A stretch of DNA of 25,655 nt from JACVRW01 sp052038485 (GTDB taxonomy: Bacteria; Actinomycetota; Thermoleophilia; Solirubrobacterales; Thermoleophilaceae), in contig JBQGCL010000008.1 in assembly GCA_052038485.1 (NCBI GenBank), positions 1 through 25,655 on the forward strand, in the 5' to 3' direction. This document shows, one piece after another, positions 8,391 through 15,256 of this stretch. The translations under genes were made by a program, and so were the position numbers. Numbering within the stretch: position 1 is the first letter of the stretch; the number at the start of each line of letters is the position of its first letter. The notes below the pieces were generated by a model, which had not been told where the DNA came from, ran no database searches, and saw nothing but the letters and a program-made list of their open reading frames with translations.

Positions 8391-9758
8391 ATGAACTGCG
8401 GCTGCAACGACTACACGCGCTCCCAGGCGCTGCGGCGCGTCGCCGCCGAGGCCGGCAAGGGGCTCCCCGCCATCGAGCCGGGCAGGCCGCTGCCGGCCGG
8501 CACCGGCCTCACGCGACGCTCCTTCGTCTCGCGCGCGAGCGGGCTCGCGCTGGCCGTCCACGGCGCGGCGTCGCTCGGGCCGAAGGCGTTCGAGGAGGGC
8601 ATCGCGGCGGCCGCCGCGGCACAGCCCCACGGCCGCGTGCTCGTCTCGCTGTTCATGTCCGGCGGGGTCGACTCGCTCACCCTGCTCGCCCCGACCGGCC
8701 ACCCGCGCTATGCGACCCTGCGCCCGACCCTCGCCATGCCCGCCGGCGACGGCACGTCGTTCACCGACGACACCAGCCTGCGCTGGCACCCGTCGGTGGC
8801 GAGCCTCTCGACGCTGCACGACGAGGGCAAGCTGACCGTGCTGCCCGCGGTCGGCTACAGCTCGCCGAACCAGTCGCACTTCACCAGCCGCCACTACTGG
8901 GAGGTCGGCGAGGTCAACCCGTTCGGCCGCTGGGGCTGGCTGGGTCGCTACCTCGACCGCCACGGCGCCCCCGACAACCCGCTCCAGGGGCTCACGCTCG
9001 GCTGGGACCTCCAGCCGTCGCTGGCGGCGCAGCAGGTGCCGGTCGCGACCGTCTCGCGCCCCGATCAGTACGACTTCTGGTCGCCCGGCGTATGGGGCAC
9101 GGTCGAGACGAGGATGCTCGATGCGTTCGGCGACCTCGGCGGCGCCACGACGAGCGACGCCGGGCTGCGCTACGCGCGGGACCAGGTCGCCGCGGTCGAC
9201 ACGCTGCGCGAGCAGCTGCTCCCGTTCCAGTCCGGCTACTCGACGCCGGCGGGCGTGACCTATCCCAACACCGAGCTGGGCCGCCGCTTCGCGGCGCTCG
9301 CGGCGATGATCGCCGGCGGGCTGCCTCTCCAGGTGGTCGCGATCGAGACCGGGGGCTACGACACGCACTCCGACCAGGCGGCCAGCCTGGCGCCGGACCT
9401 CCAGGAGGTCTCGCAGTGCCTGCTCGCCTTCCAGCGCGACGTCGAGGCGCGCGCGATCGAGGACCGCGTGCTCGTGCACGTGTGGAGCGAGTTCGGTCGG
9501 CGCCCGCAGGAGAACGGCTCCGGCACCGACCACGGCGCGGCCGGCGTCGGGCTGGTGATGGGCTCGAAGGCGTCCGGCGAGATGATCGGCTCGTTCCCCG
9601 GCCTCGAGGACGCCCAGCTCGACTCGGGCGACAACCTGCGCGCGACCTCCGACTTCCGCGCCCTGTACTGCTCGCTGCTCGAGCAGTGGCTCGAGGTCGA
9701 CGCGGCGGACGTGATCCCGAACGCGGGCTCGTTCGCTCGGCCTCTGCTCGTCGTATGA
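8391..9758 (+). CDS. DUF1501 domain-containing protein, Tat-exported
   Basis: The 455-residue DUF1501 protein is related in fold to the alkaline phosphatase/sulfatase superfamily (established for the family; its reaction is unknown). Residues 41-45 (TRRSF), followed by a hydrophobic stretch and AAAAA, form a twin-arginine signal, implying export of a folded and probably metal-containing protein. The preceding 40-residue n-region starts with the Cys pair MNCGC. Core motifs are VLVSLFMSGGVDSLTLLAP, the NQSHFTSRHYWE region, ETGGYDTHSDQ and SEFGRRPQENGSGTDHGAAG, whose Asp/His residues are likely metal ligands. It sits 3 nt after the DUF1800 gene and overlaps the cupredoxin gene by ATGA, so the three are one transcription unit. 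Confidence 0.88.
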   Translation: MNCGCNDYTRSQALRRVAAEAGKGLPAIEPGRPLPAGTGLTRRSFVSRASGLALAVHGAASLGPKAFEEGIAAAAAAQPHGRVLVSLFMSGGVDSLTLLAPTGHPRYATLRPTLAMPAGDGTSFTDDTSLRWHPSVASLSTLHDEGKLTVLPAVGYSSPNQSHFTSRHYWEVGEVNPFGRWGWLGRYLDRHGAPDNPLQGLTLGWDLQPSLAAQQVPVATVSRPDQYDFWSPGVWGTVETRMLDAFGDLGGATTSDAGLRYARDQVAAVDTLREQLLPFQSGYSTPAGVTYPNTELGRRFAALAAMIAGGLPLQVVAIETGGYDTHSDQAASLAPDLQEVSQCLLAFQRDVEARAIEDRVLVHVWSEFGRRPQENGSGTDHGAAGVGLVMGSKASGEMIGSFPGLEDAQLDSGDNLRATSDFRALYCSLLEQWLEVDAADVIPNAGSFARPLLVV

Positions 9759-10267
9759 CGCGGCGCGCGGGCGCGGCACTCCTGCTCGTGGCGATCCTTG
9801 CCCCGGCCGGCGCCGACGCCAAGCCGCGCAAGCGTTGCAAGCACAAGACCCACCGCTGTGCCGTGCTCAAGCGCGTGAAGGCGCGCGAGCCGCTGACGGA
9901 GCGGCTCTGGGCCGCCGCTCCCGCCAAGCCCGGCGGCGGGTCGAACGGCGGCGGTCAGGGAGCGCCGCCCGATCCGCCTCCGCGTGCGCTGTCGGTCGCT
10001 GCGCGCGAGTTCTCGTTCACGCTGTCGCGGCCCCTGGTCGGCGCGGGCTCGGTCTCGATCGAGCTGCGCAACTTGGGGGAGGACCCGCACAACCTCGTGC
10101 TCAGCCCCGACGACGGCAGCCACCTGCCGCTGGCGAGCTGGACCGACACCGGCCCCGGCGAGCGGCTGCGCAAGTCGGTGACGCTCGCGGCCGGCCGGTA
10201 CCAGCTCTGGTGCTCGCTGCTCGACCACGAGTCGCAGGGCATGTCGGCGGACCTAATCGTGCAATAG
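9755..10267 (+). CDS. Secreted cupredoxin (plastocyanin-like copper protein)
   Basis: A 170-residue protein whose ATG lies inside the ATGA overlap with the DUF1501 stop. Residues 1-22 are a signal peptide (MTRRAGAALLLVAILAPAGADA). Next is a short basic stretch with two cysteines (RKRCKHKTHRC), a Gly/Pro linker (about 58-76), and a cupredoxin domain. His112 (EDPHNLVL) and the Cys153-x4-His158-x4-Met163 loop match type-1 blue copper ligands (His, Cys, His, Met). It would carry electrons, or hold copper, outside the membrane. Position in the operon suggests it serves the DUF1800/DUF1501 pair, perhaps as a redox partner; that is inference. The basic Cys motif echoes the DUF1800 N-terminus. Fold assignment is good, partner unknown. 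Confidence 0.84.
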   Translation: MTRRAGAALLLVAILAPAGADAKPRKRCKHKTHRCAVLKRVKAREPLTERLWAAAPAKPGGGSNGGGQGAPPDPPPRALSVAAREFSFTLSRPLVGAGSVSIELRNLGEDPHNLVLSPDDGSHLPLASWTDTGPGERLRKSVTLAAGRYQLWCSLLDHESQGMSADLIVQ

Positions 10268-10304
10268 GCGTTTGTTGGACATGGTCGCCGCGCAGGCCGA
10301 CCCG

Positions 10305-10310
10305 TACCGT
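10305..10310 (+). promoter_or_regulatory. -10 box (TACCGT) of the EamA transporter gene
   Basis: TACCGT ends 6 nt before the ATG at 10317. This separates the transporter from the cupredoxin operon and decides the start: upstream in-frame TTG/ATG codons at 10272-10281 lie before the box and would not be transcribed from it. No Shine-Dalgarno sequence is present. Confidence 0.45.
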
Positions 10311-10316
10311 CGTGGC

Positions 10317-11219
10317 ATGCCCGTGCTGCTGGGACTGCTCGGAGTGCTCGGGTTCAGCTTCACGCTGCCGCTCACGCGGGTGGCCGTCGAGGGGCTCGAC
10401 CCCGCCTTCGTCGGCCTCGGCCGCGCCGCGGTCGCGGCGCTGCCGGCGGCGGTGCTGCTGCGCGTCTGGCGCGAGCCGCTGCCGGACCGGAGAACGGCGG
10501 GACGGCTGGGGCTGGTGGCGCTCGGCGTCGTGTTCGGGTTCCCGCTGCTGTCGGCCCTCGCGTTGCGCGAGCTGACTTCGGCGCACAGCGCTGTGATCGT
10601 CGGCCTGCTGCCGGCGGCGACCGCGGTGATGGCGGTCGCGCGCGCGGGCGAGCGTCCCTCGGCGGGCTTCTGGGTCGCCAGCGGCGCCGGGCTGGGCTCC
10701 GTGCTCGCGTTCGCCGCGTCGCAGGGCGCCGGCGTCAGCGGCGCCGACCTGCTCGTACTGGCCGCGGTCGCTCTCGGGGCGATCGGGTACGCCGAGGGCG
10801 GAACGCTCGCACGCGACATGGGCGGCGATCGGGTGATCTGCTGGGCGCTGGTGCTGTCCCTGCCGGTGACGCTGCCGGTCGGCGCGGCCGCGGCGGTGCT
10901 CGGCGGCGTCGACGCGCCCGCCGACGCCTGGCTCGGCTTCGCCTACGTCGCGCTCGTCAGCCAGTTCCTCGCCTTCTTCGCCTGGTACGCCGCGCTCGCC
11001 CGCGGCGGCGTCGCCAAGACCGGCCAGGTCCAGCTCGTCCAGCCGCTGCTCACGCTCGCCTGGTCGGCGGCGCTGCTCGGCGAGCACATCGGGCCGGCGA
11101 CGCTGATCGCGGCGCTGGCGGTCGTCGCGAGCGTCGTCGCGACCCAGCGGGCCCGTGTTGGGCGCGTAGGACCCCGCACGTTGCGGAATCCGGAGCCAGG
11201 CATCGACTTCTCGCGCTGA
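10317..11219 (+). CDS. EamA/DMT-family inner-membrane transporter
   Basis: A 300-residue, strongly hydrophobic protein with about ten transmembrane helices arranged as two EamA repeats: the first about residues 1-135, the second from the GADLLVLAAVALGAIGYAEGG region to the end. This is the layout of drug/metabolite transporters that exchange or export amino acids, nucleobase-related compounds and other small molecules. Characteristic stretches are FTLPLTRVAVEGLDPAFVGLGR, ELTSAHSAVIVGLLPAATAV, and in the second repeat GGVAKTGQVQLVQPLLTLAWSAALLGE. The substrate cannot be read from sequence. It is wedged between the cupredoxin operon and purC, with its stop 13 nt before purC; the purC -10 box begins in the base right after the stop. 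A link with purines is possible but unproven. Confidence 0.88.
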   Translation: MPVLLGLLGVLGFSFTLPLTRVAVEGLDPAFVGLGRAAVAALPAAVLLRVWREPLPDRRTAGRLGLVALGVVFGFPLLSALALRELTSAHSAVIVGLLPAATAVMAVARAGERPSAGFWVASGAGLGSVLAFAASQGAGVSGADLLVLAAVALGAIGYAEGGTLARDMGGDRVICWALVLSLPVTLPVGAAAAVLGGVDAPADAWLGFAYVALVSQFLAFFAWYAALARGGVAKTGQVQLVQPLLTLAWSAALLGEHIGPATLIAALAVVASVVATQRARVGRVGPRTLRNPEPGIDFSR

Positions 11220-11225
11220 TAGCCT
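11220..11225 (+). promoter_or_regulatory. -10 box (TAGCCT) of the purCSQL operon
   Basis: TAGCCT starts directly after the transporter stop and ends 7 nt before the purC GTG at 11233. There is no Shine-Dalgarno sequence, so purC is probably read from a leaderless mRNA. A -35 is not recognisable. Confidence 0.5.
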
Positions 11226-11232
11226 CGCCCGG

Positions 11233-12105
11233 GTGAGCGATGCCGCCGCGCTCATCGCCCAGGGCAAGGTCCGCGACATCTATGACGCGGGCGACGACCG
11301 GCTGCTGCTGGTCGCGTCGGACCGCATCTCCACCTACGACGTGGTCCACCCGACGCCGATCCCCGACAAGGGCAAGGTGCTCACCGGCCTGACCGCGTTC
11401 TGGCTCGACCGGACCTCGGAGATCTGCCCCAACCACCTGATCTCGTACGCCGACGTCCCGCGGGAGCACCGGGGCCGAGCGATGCTCGTCGAGAAGCTCC
11501 AGATGGTCCCGGTCGAGTGCGTGGTGCGCGGCTACATCACCGGGTCGGGATGGAAGGACTACCAGGCGACCGGCGCGGTCTGCGGGATCGAGCTGCCGGG
11601 CGGGCTGCGCGAGTCCGAGCAGCTGCCCGAGCCGATCTTCACGCCGGCCACCAAGGCAGAGCTGGGCGACCACGACGAGAACGTCGACTTCGACCGCGCC
11701 GCCGAGATCGTGGGCGACCGGCCGCTGCTCGAGGAGCTGCGCCGGCTCTCGATCGCCATCTACCGGCTCGGCGCGGAGCACGCGCGCGAGTGCGGGATCA
11801 TCCTGGCCGACACCAAGTTCGAGTTCGGCCGCCGCCCGGACGGGACGATCGTGCTCGGCGACGAGGTGCTCACGCCCGACTCGTCGCGCTTCTGGCCGGC
11901 GGACGGGTACGAGCCCGGCCGCCCGCAGCCCAGCTTCGACAAGCAGTACGTTCGCGACTGGGCGAGCGCGTCCGGGTGGGACAAGACGCCGCCCGCGCCC
12001 GAGCTGCCCGACGACGTGGTCGAGCGGACGCGCGCGCTGTACGTGGAGGCCTACGAGCGAATCGTGAGCGAGCCCTTCGGGCGCTGGCTGGAGCGGAGCG
12101 CTTGA
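11233..12105 (+). CDS. purC: Phosphoribosylaminoimidazole-succinocarboxamide synthase
   Basis: PurC (SAICAR synthetase) condenses CAIR with aspartate using ATP, step 7 of IMP synthesis. The 290-residue length is normal for the longer bacterial form. Motifs are GKVRDIYDAGDDRLLLVASDR (ATP-binding loop), PIPDKGKVLTGLTAFW, VPVECVVRGYITGSGWKDYQ, and LADTKFEFGRRPDGTIVLGDEVLTPDSSRFW, which contains the active-site DTKFEFG and D-E-x-L-T-P-D segments. It is the first gene of purC-purS-purQ-purL; its TGA overlaps the TTG start of purS (TTGA). Very secure. Confidence 0.97.
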   Translation: MSDAAALIAQGKVRDIYDAGDDRLLLVASDRISTYDVVHPTPIPDKGKVLTGLTAFWLDRTSEICPNHLISYADVPREHRGRAMLVEKLQMVPVECVVRGYITGSGWKDYQATGAVCGIELPGGLRESEQLPEPIFTPATKAELGDHDENVDFDRAAEIVGDRPLLEELRRLSIAIYRLGAEHARECGIILADTKFEFGRRPDGTIVLGDEVLTPDSSRFWPADGYEPGRPQPSFDKQYVRDWASASGWDKTPPAPELPDDVVERTRALYVEAYERIVSEPFGRWLERSA

Positions 12106-12323
12106 GGGTCCGCGTGCTGATCCGGCCGAAGGAGGGGATCCTCGACCCGGTCGGCCAGACGGTGGAGGGGGCGCTGCCCGCGCTTGGCTTCGAGGGCGTC
12201 AGGAACGTGCACGTGGGGCGGCTCGTCGAGCTCGACGTGGAGGACGCCTCCGAGGTGCCGGCGATGTGCGAGCGGCTGCTCGCCAACCCGCTGATCGAGG
12301 ACTACGAGGTGGAGCCCGCGTGA
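12102..12323 (+). CDS. purS: FGAM synthase subunit PurS
   Basis: PurS is the small structural subunit that bridges PurQ and small PurL in the three-part FGAM synthase (step 4). It helps pass ammonia from the glutaminase to the synthase. The 73-residue protein reads MRVRVLIRPKEGILDPVGQTVE, then FEGVRNVHVGRLVELDVED, and ends LLANPLIEDYEVEPA, all typical of PurS. The start is TTG at 12102, because this gives the family N-terminus and a TTGA overlap with purC; the next candidate, GTG 12114, would delete the first beta strand. The gene overlaps purQ by GTGA. TTG plus small size makes it easy for annotation programs to miss. Confidence 0.93.
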   Translation: MRVRVLIRPKEGILDPVGQTVEGALPALGFEGVRNVHVGRLVELDVEDASEVPAMCERLLANPLIEDYEVEPA

Positions 12324-12967
12324 AGTTCGGGGTCGTTCGCTTCCCCGGCTCCTGCGACGAGGTCGACGCGCTGCTCGCCTGCCGCCGGTTCGGCGACGCC
12401 GAGCTGCTCTGGCACAAGGACCGCGACCTGCACGGCGTGGACGCGGTCGTCGTCCCCGGCGGCTTCTCCTACGGCGACTACCTTCGCGCGGGCGCGATCG
12501 CCCGCTTCTCGCCGCTGATGGAGACCGTGATCGAGTTCGCCCGCGAGGGCGGGCCGGTGCTCGGGATCTGCAACGGCTTCCAGGTGCTCTGCGAGGCCGG
12601 CCTGCTGCCGGGCGCGCTGCTCACCAACCGCTCGCTGCGCTTCGTCTGCCGGCAGGTCGACATCGTCGTCGAGAACCCCGACACGCCGTTCACGCGCGCG
12701 TGCGCGCAGGACCAGGTGCTGTCGGTGCCGGTCAAGCACACCACCGGCCGCTACTACGCGCCGGGGGTGCCGGAGGAGCAGGTCGTGCTGCGCTACGCGC
12801 CGGGGCACAACCCGAACGGGGCGCAGGACGACATCGCGGGTGTCTGCAACGCCGCGGGCAACGTGCTCGGGCTGATGCCCCACCCCGAGCACGCGGTCGA
12901 CCCGCTCACCGGGTCCGCCGACGGCGGGAAGCTGTTCGAGTCGGTGGCGCTCGCACCGGTGGCGTGA
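12320..12967 (+). CDS. purQ: FGAM synthase glutaminase subunit PurQ
   Basis: PurQ is a class I glutamine amidotransferase that hydrolyses glutamine and delivers ammonia to PurL for FGAR amidation. The 215-residue protein has the nucleophile elbow LGICNGFQVLC (Cys84), the His-Glu part of the triad in MPHPEHAVD near the C-terminus, and the PGGFSYGDYLRAGAIA segment typical of PurQ. The N-terminus reads VVRFPGSCDEVD, one residue shorter than the more common FPGSNCD form, and the later segment LRYAPGHNPNGAQDDIAGVCN is recognisable. The GTG start lies in the GTGA overlap with purS, and the stop overlaps purL in the same way. Secure. Confidence 0.96.
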   Translation: MKFGVVRFPGSCDEVDALLACRRFGDAELLWHKDRDLHGVDAVVVPGGFSYGDYLRAGAIARFSPLMETVIEFAREGGPVLGICNGFQVLCEAGLLPGALLTNRSLRFVCRQVDIVVENPDTPFTRACAQDQVLSVPVKHTTGRYYAPGVPEEQVVLRYAPGHNPNGAQDDIAGVCNAAGNVLGLMPHPEHAVDPLTGSADGGKLFESVALAPVA

Positions 12968-15186
12968 GCTCGGCCGTCGCGCCGCACCGCGAGCTCGGCC
13001 TCACGGATGCCGAATACGACGCCATCTGCGCGCGGATGGGTCGCGAGCCGAACGCATTGGAATTGGCCGTGTTCTCGCTGATGTGGTCGGAGCACTGCGC
13101 CTACAAGCACTCCAAGAAGCTGCTGCGCGAGCTGCCCACCGAGGGCTCGCACCTGCTGATGGGACCGGGCGAGAACGCCGGCGTCGTGGACGTGGGAGAC
13201 GGGCTGGCGGTGGCGTTCAAGGTCGAGTCGCACAACCATCCGAGCGCGGTCGAGCCGTTCCAGGGCGCCGCCACCGGCGTCGGCGGCATCCTGCGCGACA
13301 TCTTCGCGGTCGGCGCGCGGCCGATCGCCGTGCTCGACTCGCTGCGCTTCGGCGAGCTCGATTCGCCGCGCTCCCGTTACCTGTTCGACTTCGCCGTCAA
13401 GGGGATCGGCCACTACGGCAACTCGATCGGCGTCCCGACGGTCGGTGGCGAGGTGCTGTTCGAGGCGAGCTACGAGCAGAACTGCCTCGTCAACGCGATG
13501 TGCGTCGGGCTGGCCCGCCGTGAGCGCCTGATCCGCAGCGCGGCGGCAGGGGTCGGCAACCTGGTCGTGCTGCTCGGAGCGCGCACCGGCCGCGACGGGA
13601 TCGGCGGCGCGTCCGTGCTGGCGAGCGCCGAGCTCTCCGAGGAGGACGCCTCCAAGCGCCCGAGCGTGCAGATCGGCGACCCGTTCGAGGAGTCGAAGCT
13701 GGTCGAGGCCTGCCTCGAGCTGCTGGAGCGCGACACGCTCGAGTCCCTGCAGGACCTCGGCGCGGCCGGCCTGTCGTCCTCGTCGTCGGAGATGGCCTCC
13801 AAGGGCGAGGTCGGGCTCGACCTCGACGTCTCGCGCGTGCCGCTCCGCGAGGCCGACATGGAGCCGTTCGAGATCATGATCTCGGAGTCGCAGGAGCGGA
13901 TGCTGTGCGTGGTCGAGCCGGAGCGGCTGGCCGAGCTGCGCGAGGTGTGCGACCGCTGGGACGTGCGCGCCACGGAGATCGGCACGGTCACCGACACGCG
14001 CCGGCTGCGCGTGTTCGACGGCGACGAGCTGGTCGGCGACATGCCGGTCGAGGCGCTGGTGGACGACTGCCCGCTGTACGACCTCTCGCCCGCTGCGCCG
14101 GCCGAGCCGATCTATCCCGCCCCTGAGCCGCGACTCGCGCCAGACGCCGGCCACCACGACGCCCTGCTCGCTCTGCTTGGGGCACCCTCGATCGCCTCGA
14201 AGCGGTTCGTCTTCGAGCAGTACGACCCGATCGTCGGATCTCGAACCGTCCGGCGGCCGCAGGCCGCGGACGCCGCGGTGCTCACGCTCGCAAACGACGG
14301 CGGCCAAGGCGCGATCGCGGTCTCGATCGACGGCAACGGGCGGCGGGTGGCCTGCGATCCGTACGCCGGCGCAGCCGAGGCCGTGCTGGAGTGCGCACGC
14401 AACCTCGCCTGCGTCGGGGCGGAGCCGCTCGGGCTGACCAACTGCCTCAACTTCGGCAACCCCGAGAAGCCGCACATCGCGTGGCAGCTGACGCGGGCGG
14501 TCGAGGGTCTGCGCGACGCCTGCCTCGCGCTGGGCGTGCCTGTGGTGGGCGGCAACGTGTCGCTCTACAACGAGGGCGGGGGCGGGCCGATCTACCCGAC
14601 ACCGATCGTCGGGATGGTGGGCGCGCTGCCGGACCCGGCCGGCCTGCCGCAGATCGGCTTCGCCTCGGAGGGCGACGCGGTGGCGATCGCCGGTCCGTTC
14701 GCGCCGTCACTGGCCGGCTCCGAGCTCGACAAGCTCCGCGGCCGGCTGGCCTCGTCGCTCCCCGCCCTGGACCTCTCCGCGCAGGCGACCGCCCTGGCCG
14801 ACTTGCGCACGGCCGTGCGCGCCGGCGGGCTGGCCACGGTGCACGATGTCTCCGAGGGCGGGGTCGCGGTTGCGATCGCCGAAAGCTGCATCGAGGGAGG
14901 GCTCGGCGCGCGCATCGATCTCGAAGCCATGGCGCCCGCCACCGCCTCCGGCTCGGCCGCACCGAGCGACGCGTCCGGCGCGTCCGCGCTCGATGCCGCA
15001 CTCTTTGGCGAGGCCCCCGGCGGCGTCGTGATCGCCGGCCCGGTCGACGTCGTCAAGGCTGTCCCGGGCGCGCGGGTCATCGGGGAGGTCGGCGGCGACG
15101 CGCTCGAGGTCGAGGGTGTCCTGTCGGTGCCGGTGGCCGACCTGCGCGCGGCCTACGAGGGAGCGATCCCGAGGATGTTCGCCTGA
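12964..15186 (+). CDS. purL: FGAM synthase synthetase subunit, small PurL
   Basis: PurL converts FGAR to FGAM with ATP and ammonia supplied by PurQ. At 740 residues it is the small form that needs PurS and PurQ, not the ~1300-residue fused enzyme. It shows the tandem AIR-synthase-related layout: first half with LMWSEHCAYKHSKKLL, FKVESHNHPSAVEPFQGAATGVGG and GIGHYGNSIGVPTVGGE; linker; second half with ALTNCLNFGNPEKP and VVGGNVSLYNEGG. SLQDLGAAGLSSSSSEMASKG and TVHDVSEGGVAVAIAESC are matching segments of the two halves. A low-complexity Ala/Ser stretch (ATASGSAAPSDASGASA) sits near residue 660. The GTG start overlaps purQ by GTGA. It ends the operon; purF follows after 70 nt with its own signals. 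Confidence 0.97.
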   Translation: MSSAVAPHRELGLTDAEYDAICARMGREPNALELAVFSLMWSEHCAYKHSKKLLRELPTEGSHLLMGPGENAGVVDVGDGLAVAFKVESHNHPSAVEPFQGAATGVGGILRDIFAVGARPIAVLDSLRFGELDSPRSRYLFDFAVKGIGHYGNSIGVPTVGGEVLFEASYEQNCLVNAMCVGLARRERLIRSAAAGVGNLVVLLGARTGRDGIGGASVLASAELSEEDASKRPSVQIGDPFEESKLVEACLELLERDTLESLQDLGAAGLSSSSSEMASKGEVGLDLDVSRVPLREADMEPFEIMISESQERMLCVVEPERLAELREVCDRWDVRATEIGTVTDTRRLRVFDGDELVGDMPVEALVDDCPLYDLSPAAPAEPIYPAPEPRLAPDAGHHDALLALLGAPSIASKRFVFEQYDPIVGSRTVRRPQAADAAVLTLANDGGQGAIAVSIDGNGRRVACDPYAGAAEAVLECARNLACVGAEPLGLTNCLNFGNPEKPHIAWQLTRAVEGLRDACLALGVPVVGGNVSLYNEGGGGPIYPTPIVGMVGALPDPAGLPQIGFASEGDAVAIAGPFAPSLAGSELDKLRGRLASSLPALDLSAQATALADLRTAVRAGGLATVHDVSEGGVAVAIAESCIEGGLGARIDLEAMAPATASGSAAPSDASGASALDAALFGEAPGGVVIAGPVDVVKAVPGARVIGEVGGDALEVEGVLSVPVADLRAAYEGAIPRMFA

Positions 15187-15191
15187 CCCGT

Positions 15192-15200
15192 TGGTACCCT
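15192..15200 (+). promoter_or_regulatory. Extended -10 promoter element (TGGTACCCT) for purF
   Basis: TGG directly before TACCCT (15195-15200) is an extended -10 arrangement, and no -35 is evident. Transcription would start near 15207 and leave a leader of about 50 nt before the purF ATG. That contrasts with the leaderless-type promoters elsewhere in the window. Confidence 0.42.
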
Positions 15201-15210
15201 CCGGGCGTAG

Positions 15211-15244
15211 CGGGAGCCCTGCCGCCGACGGCAGTCGGGAGCCC
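15211..15244 (+). promoter_or_regulatory. purF leader: hairpin between two copies of CGGGAGCCC
   Basis: CGGGAGCCC occurs at 15211-15219 and again at 15236-15244. Between them, overlapping the first copy by one base, CTGCCG (15219-15224) and CGGCAG (15229-15234) form a perfect 6-bp stem with a CCGA loop. The structure sits in the purF 5' leader, just after the predicted transcription start. It could be an attenuator, protein-binding site or RNA switch for the first committed purine step. It does not match a riboswitch class I know. Seen in sequence; function inferred. Confidence 0.4.
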
Positions 15245-15256
15245 GCGATCCACCTC

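Noticed and set aside
6711..9779. Open frame of more than 1000 codons on the minus strand, opposite DUF1800/DUF1501
   Set aside because: It is Arg/Ala/Gly-rich with no recognisable domain and mirrors the codon structure of the strongly supported plus-strand genes. High GC makes stop codons rare on the antisense strand.
10272..10316. Upstream TTG/ATG starts of the EamA transporter
   Set aside because: They precede the TACCGT -10 box and add a non-hydrophobic tail (LDMVAAQADPYRRG) before a protein that naturally begins with its first membrane helix.
12793..14475. 560-codon minus-strand open frame opposite purQ/purL
   Set aside because: Antisense shadow of purQ/purL; composition is typical of GC-rich shadow frames and no motif is present.
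15201..15256. purF leader as a known ZTP, PRPP or THF riboswitch
   Set aside because: I looked for the conserved cores I remember for these classes and do not see them. Only the hairpin and direct repeats are supported.
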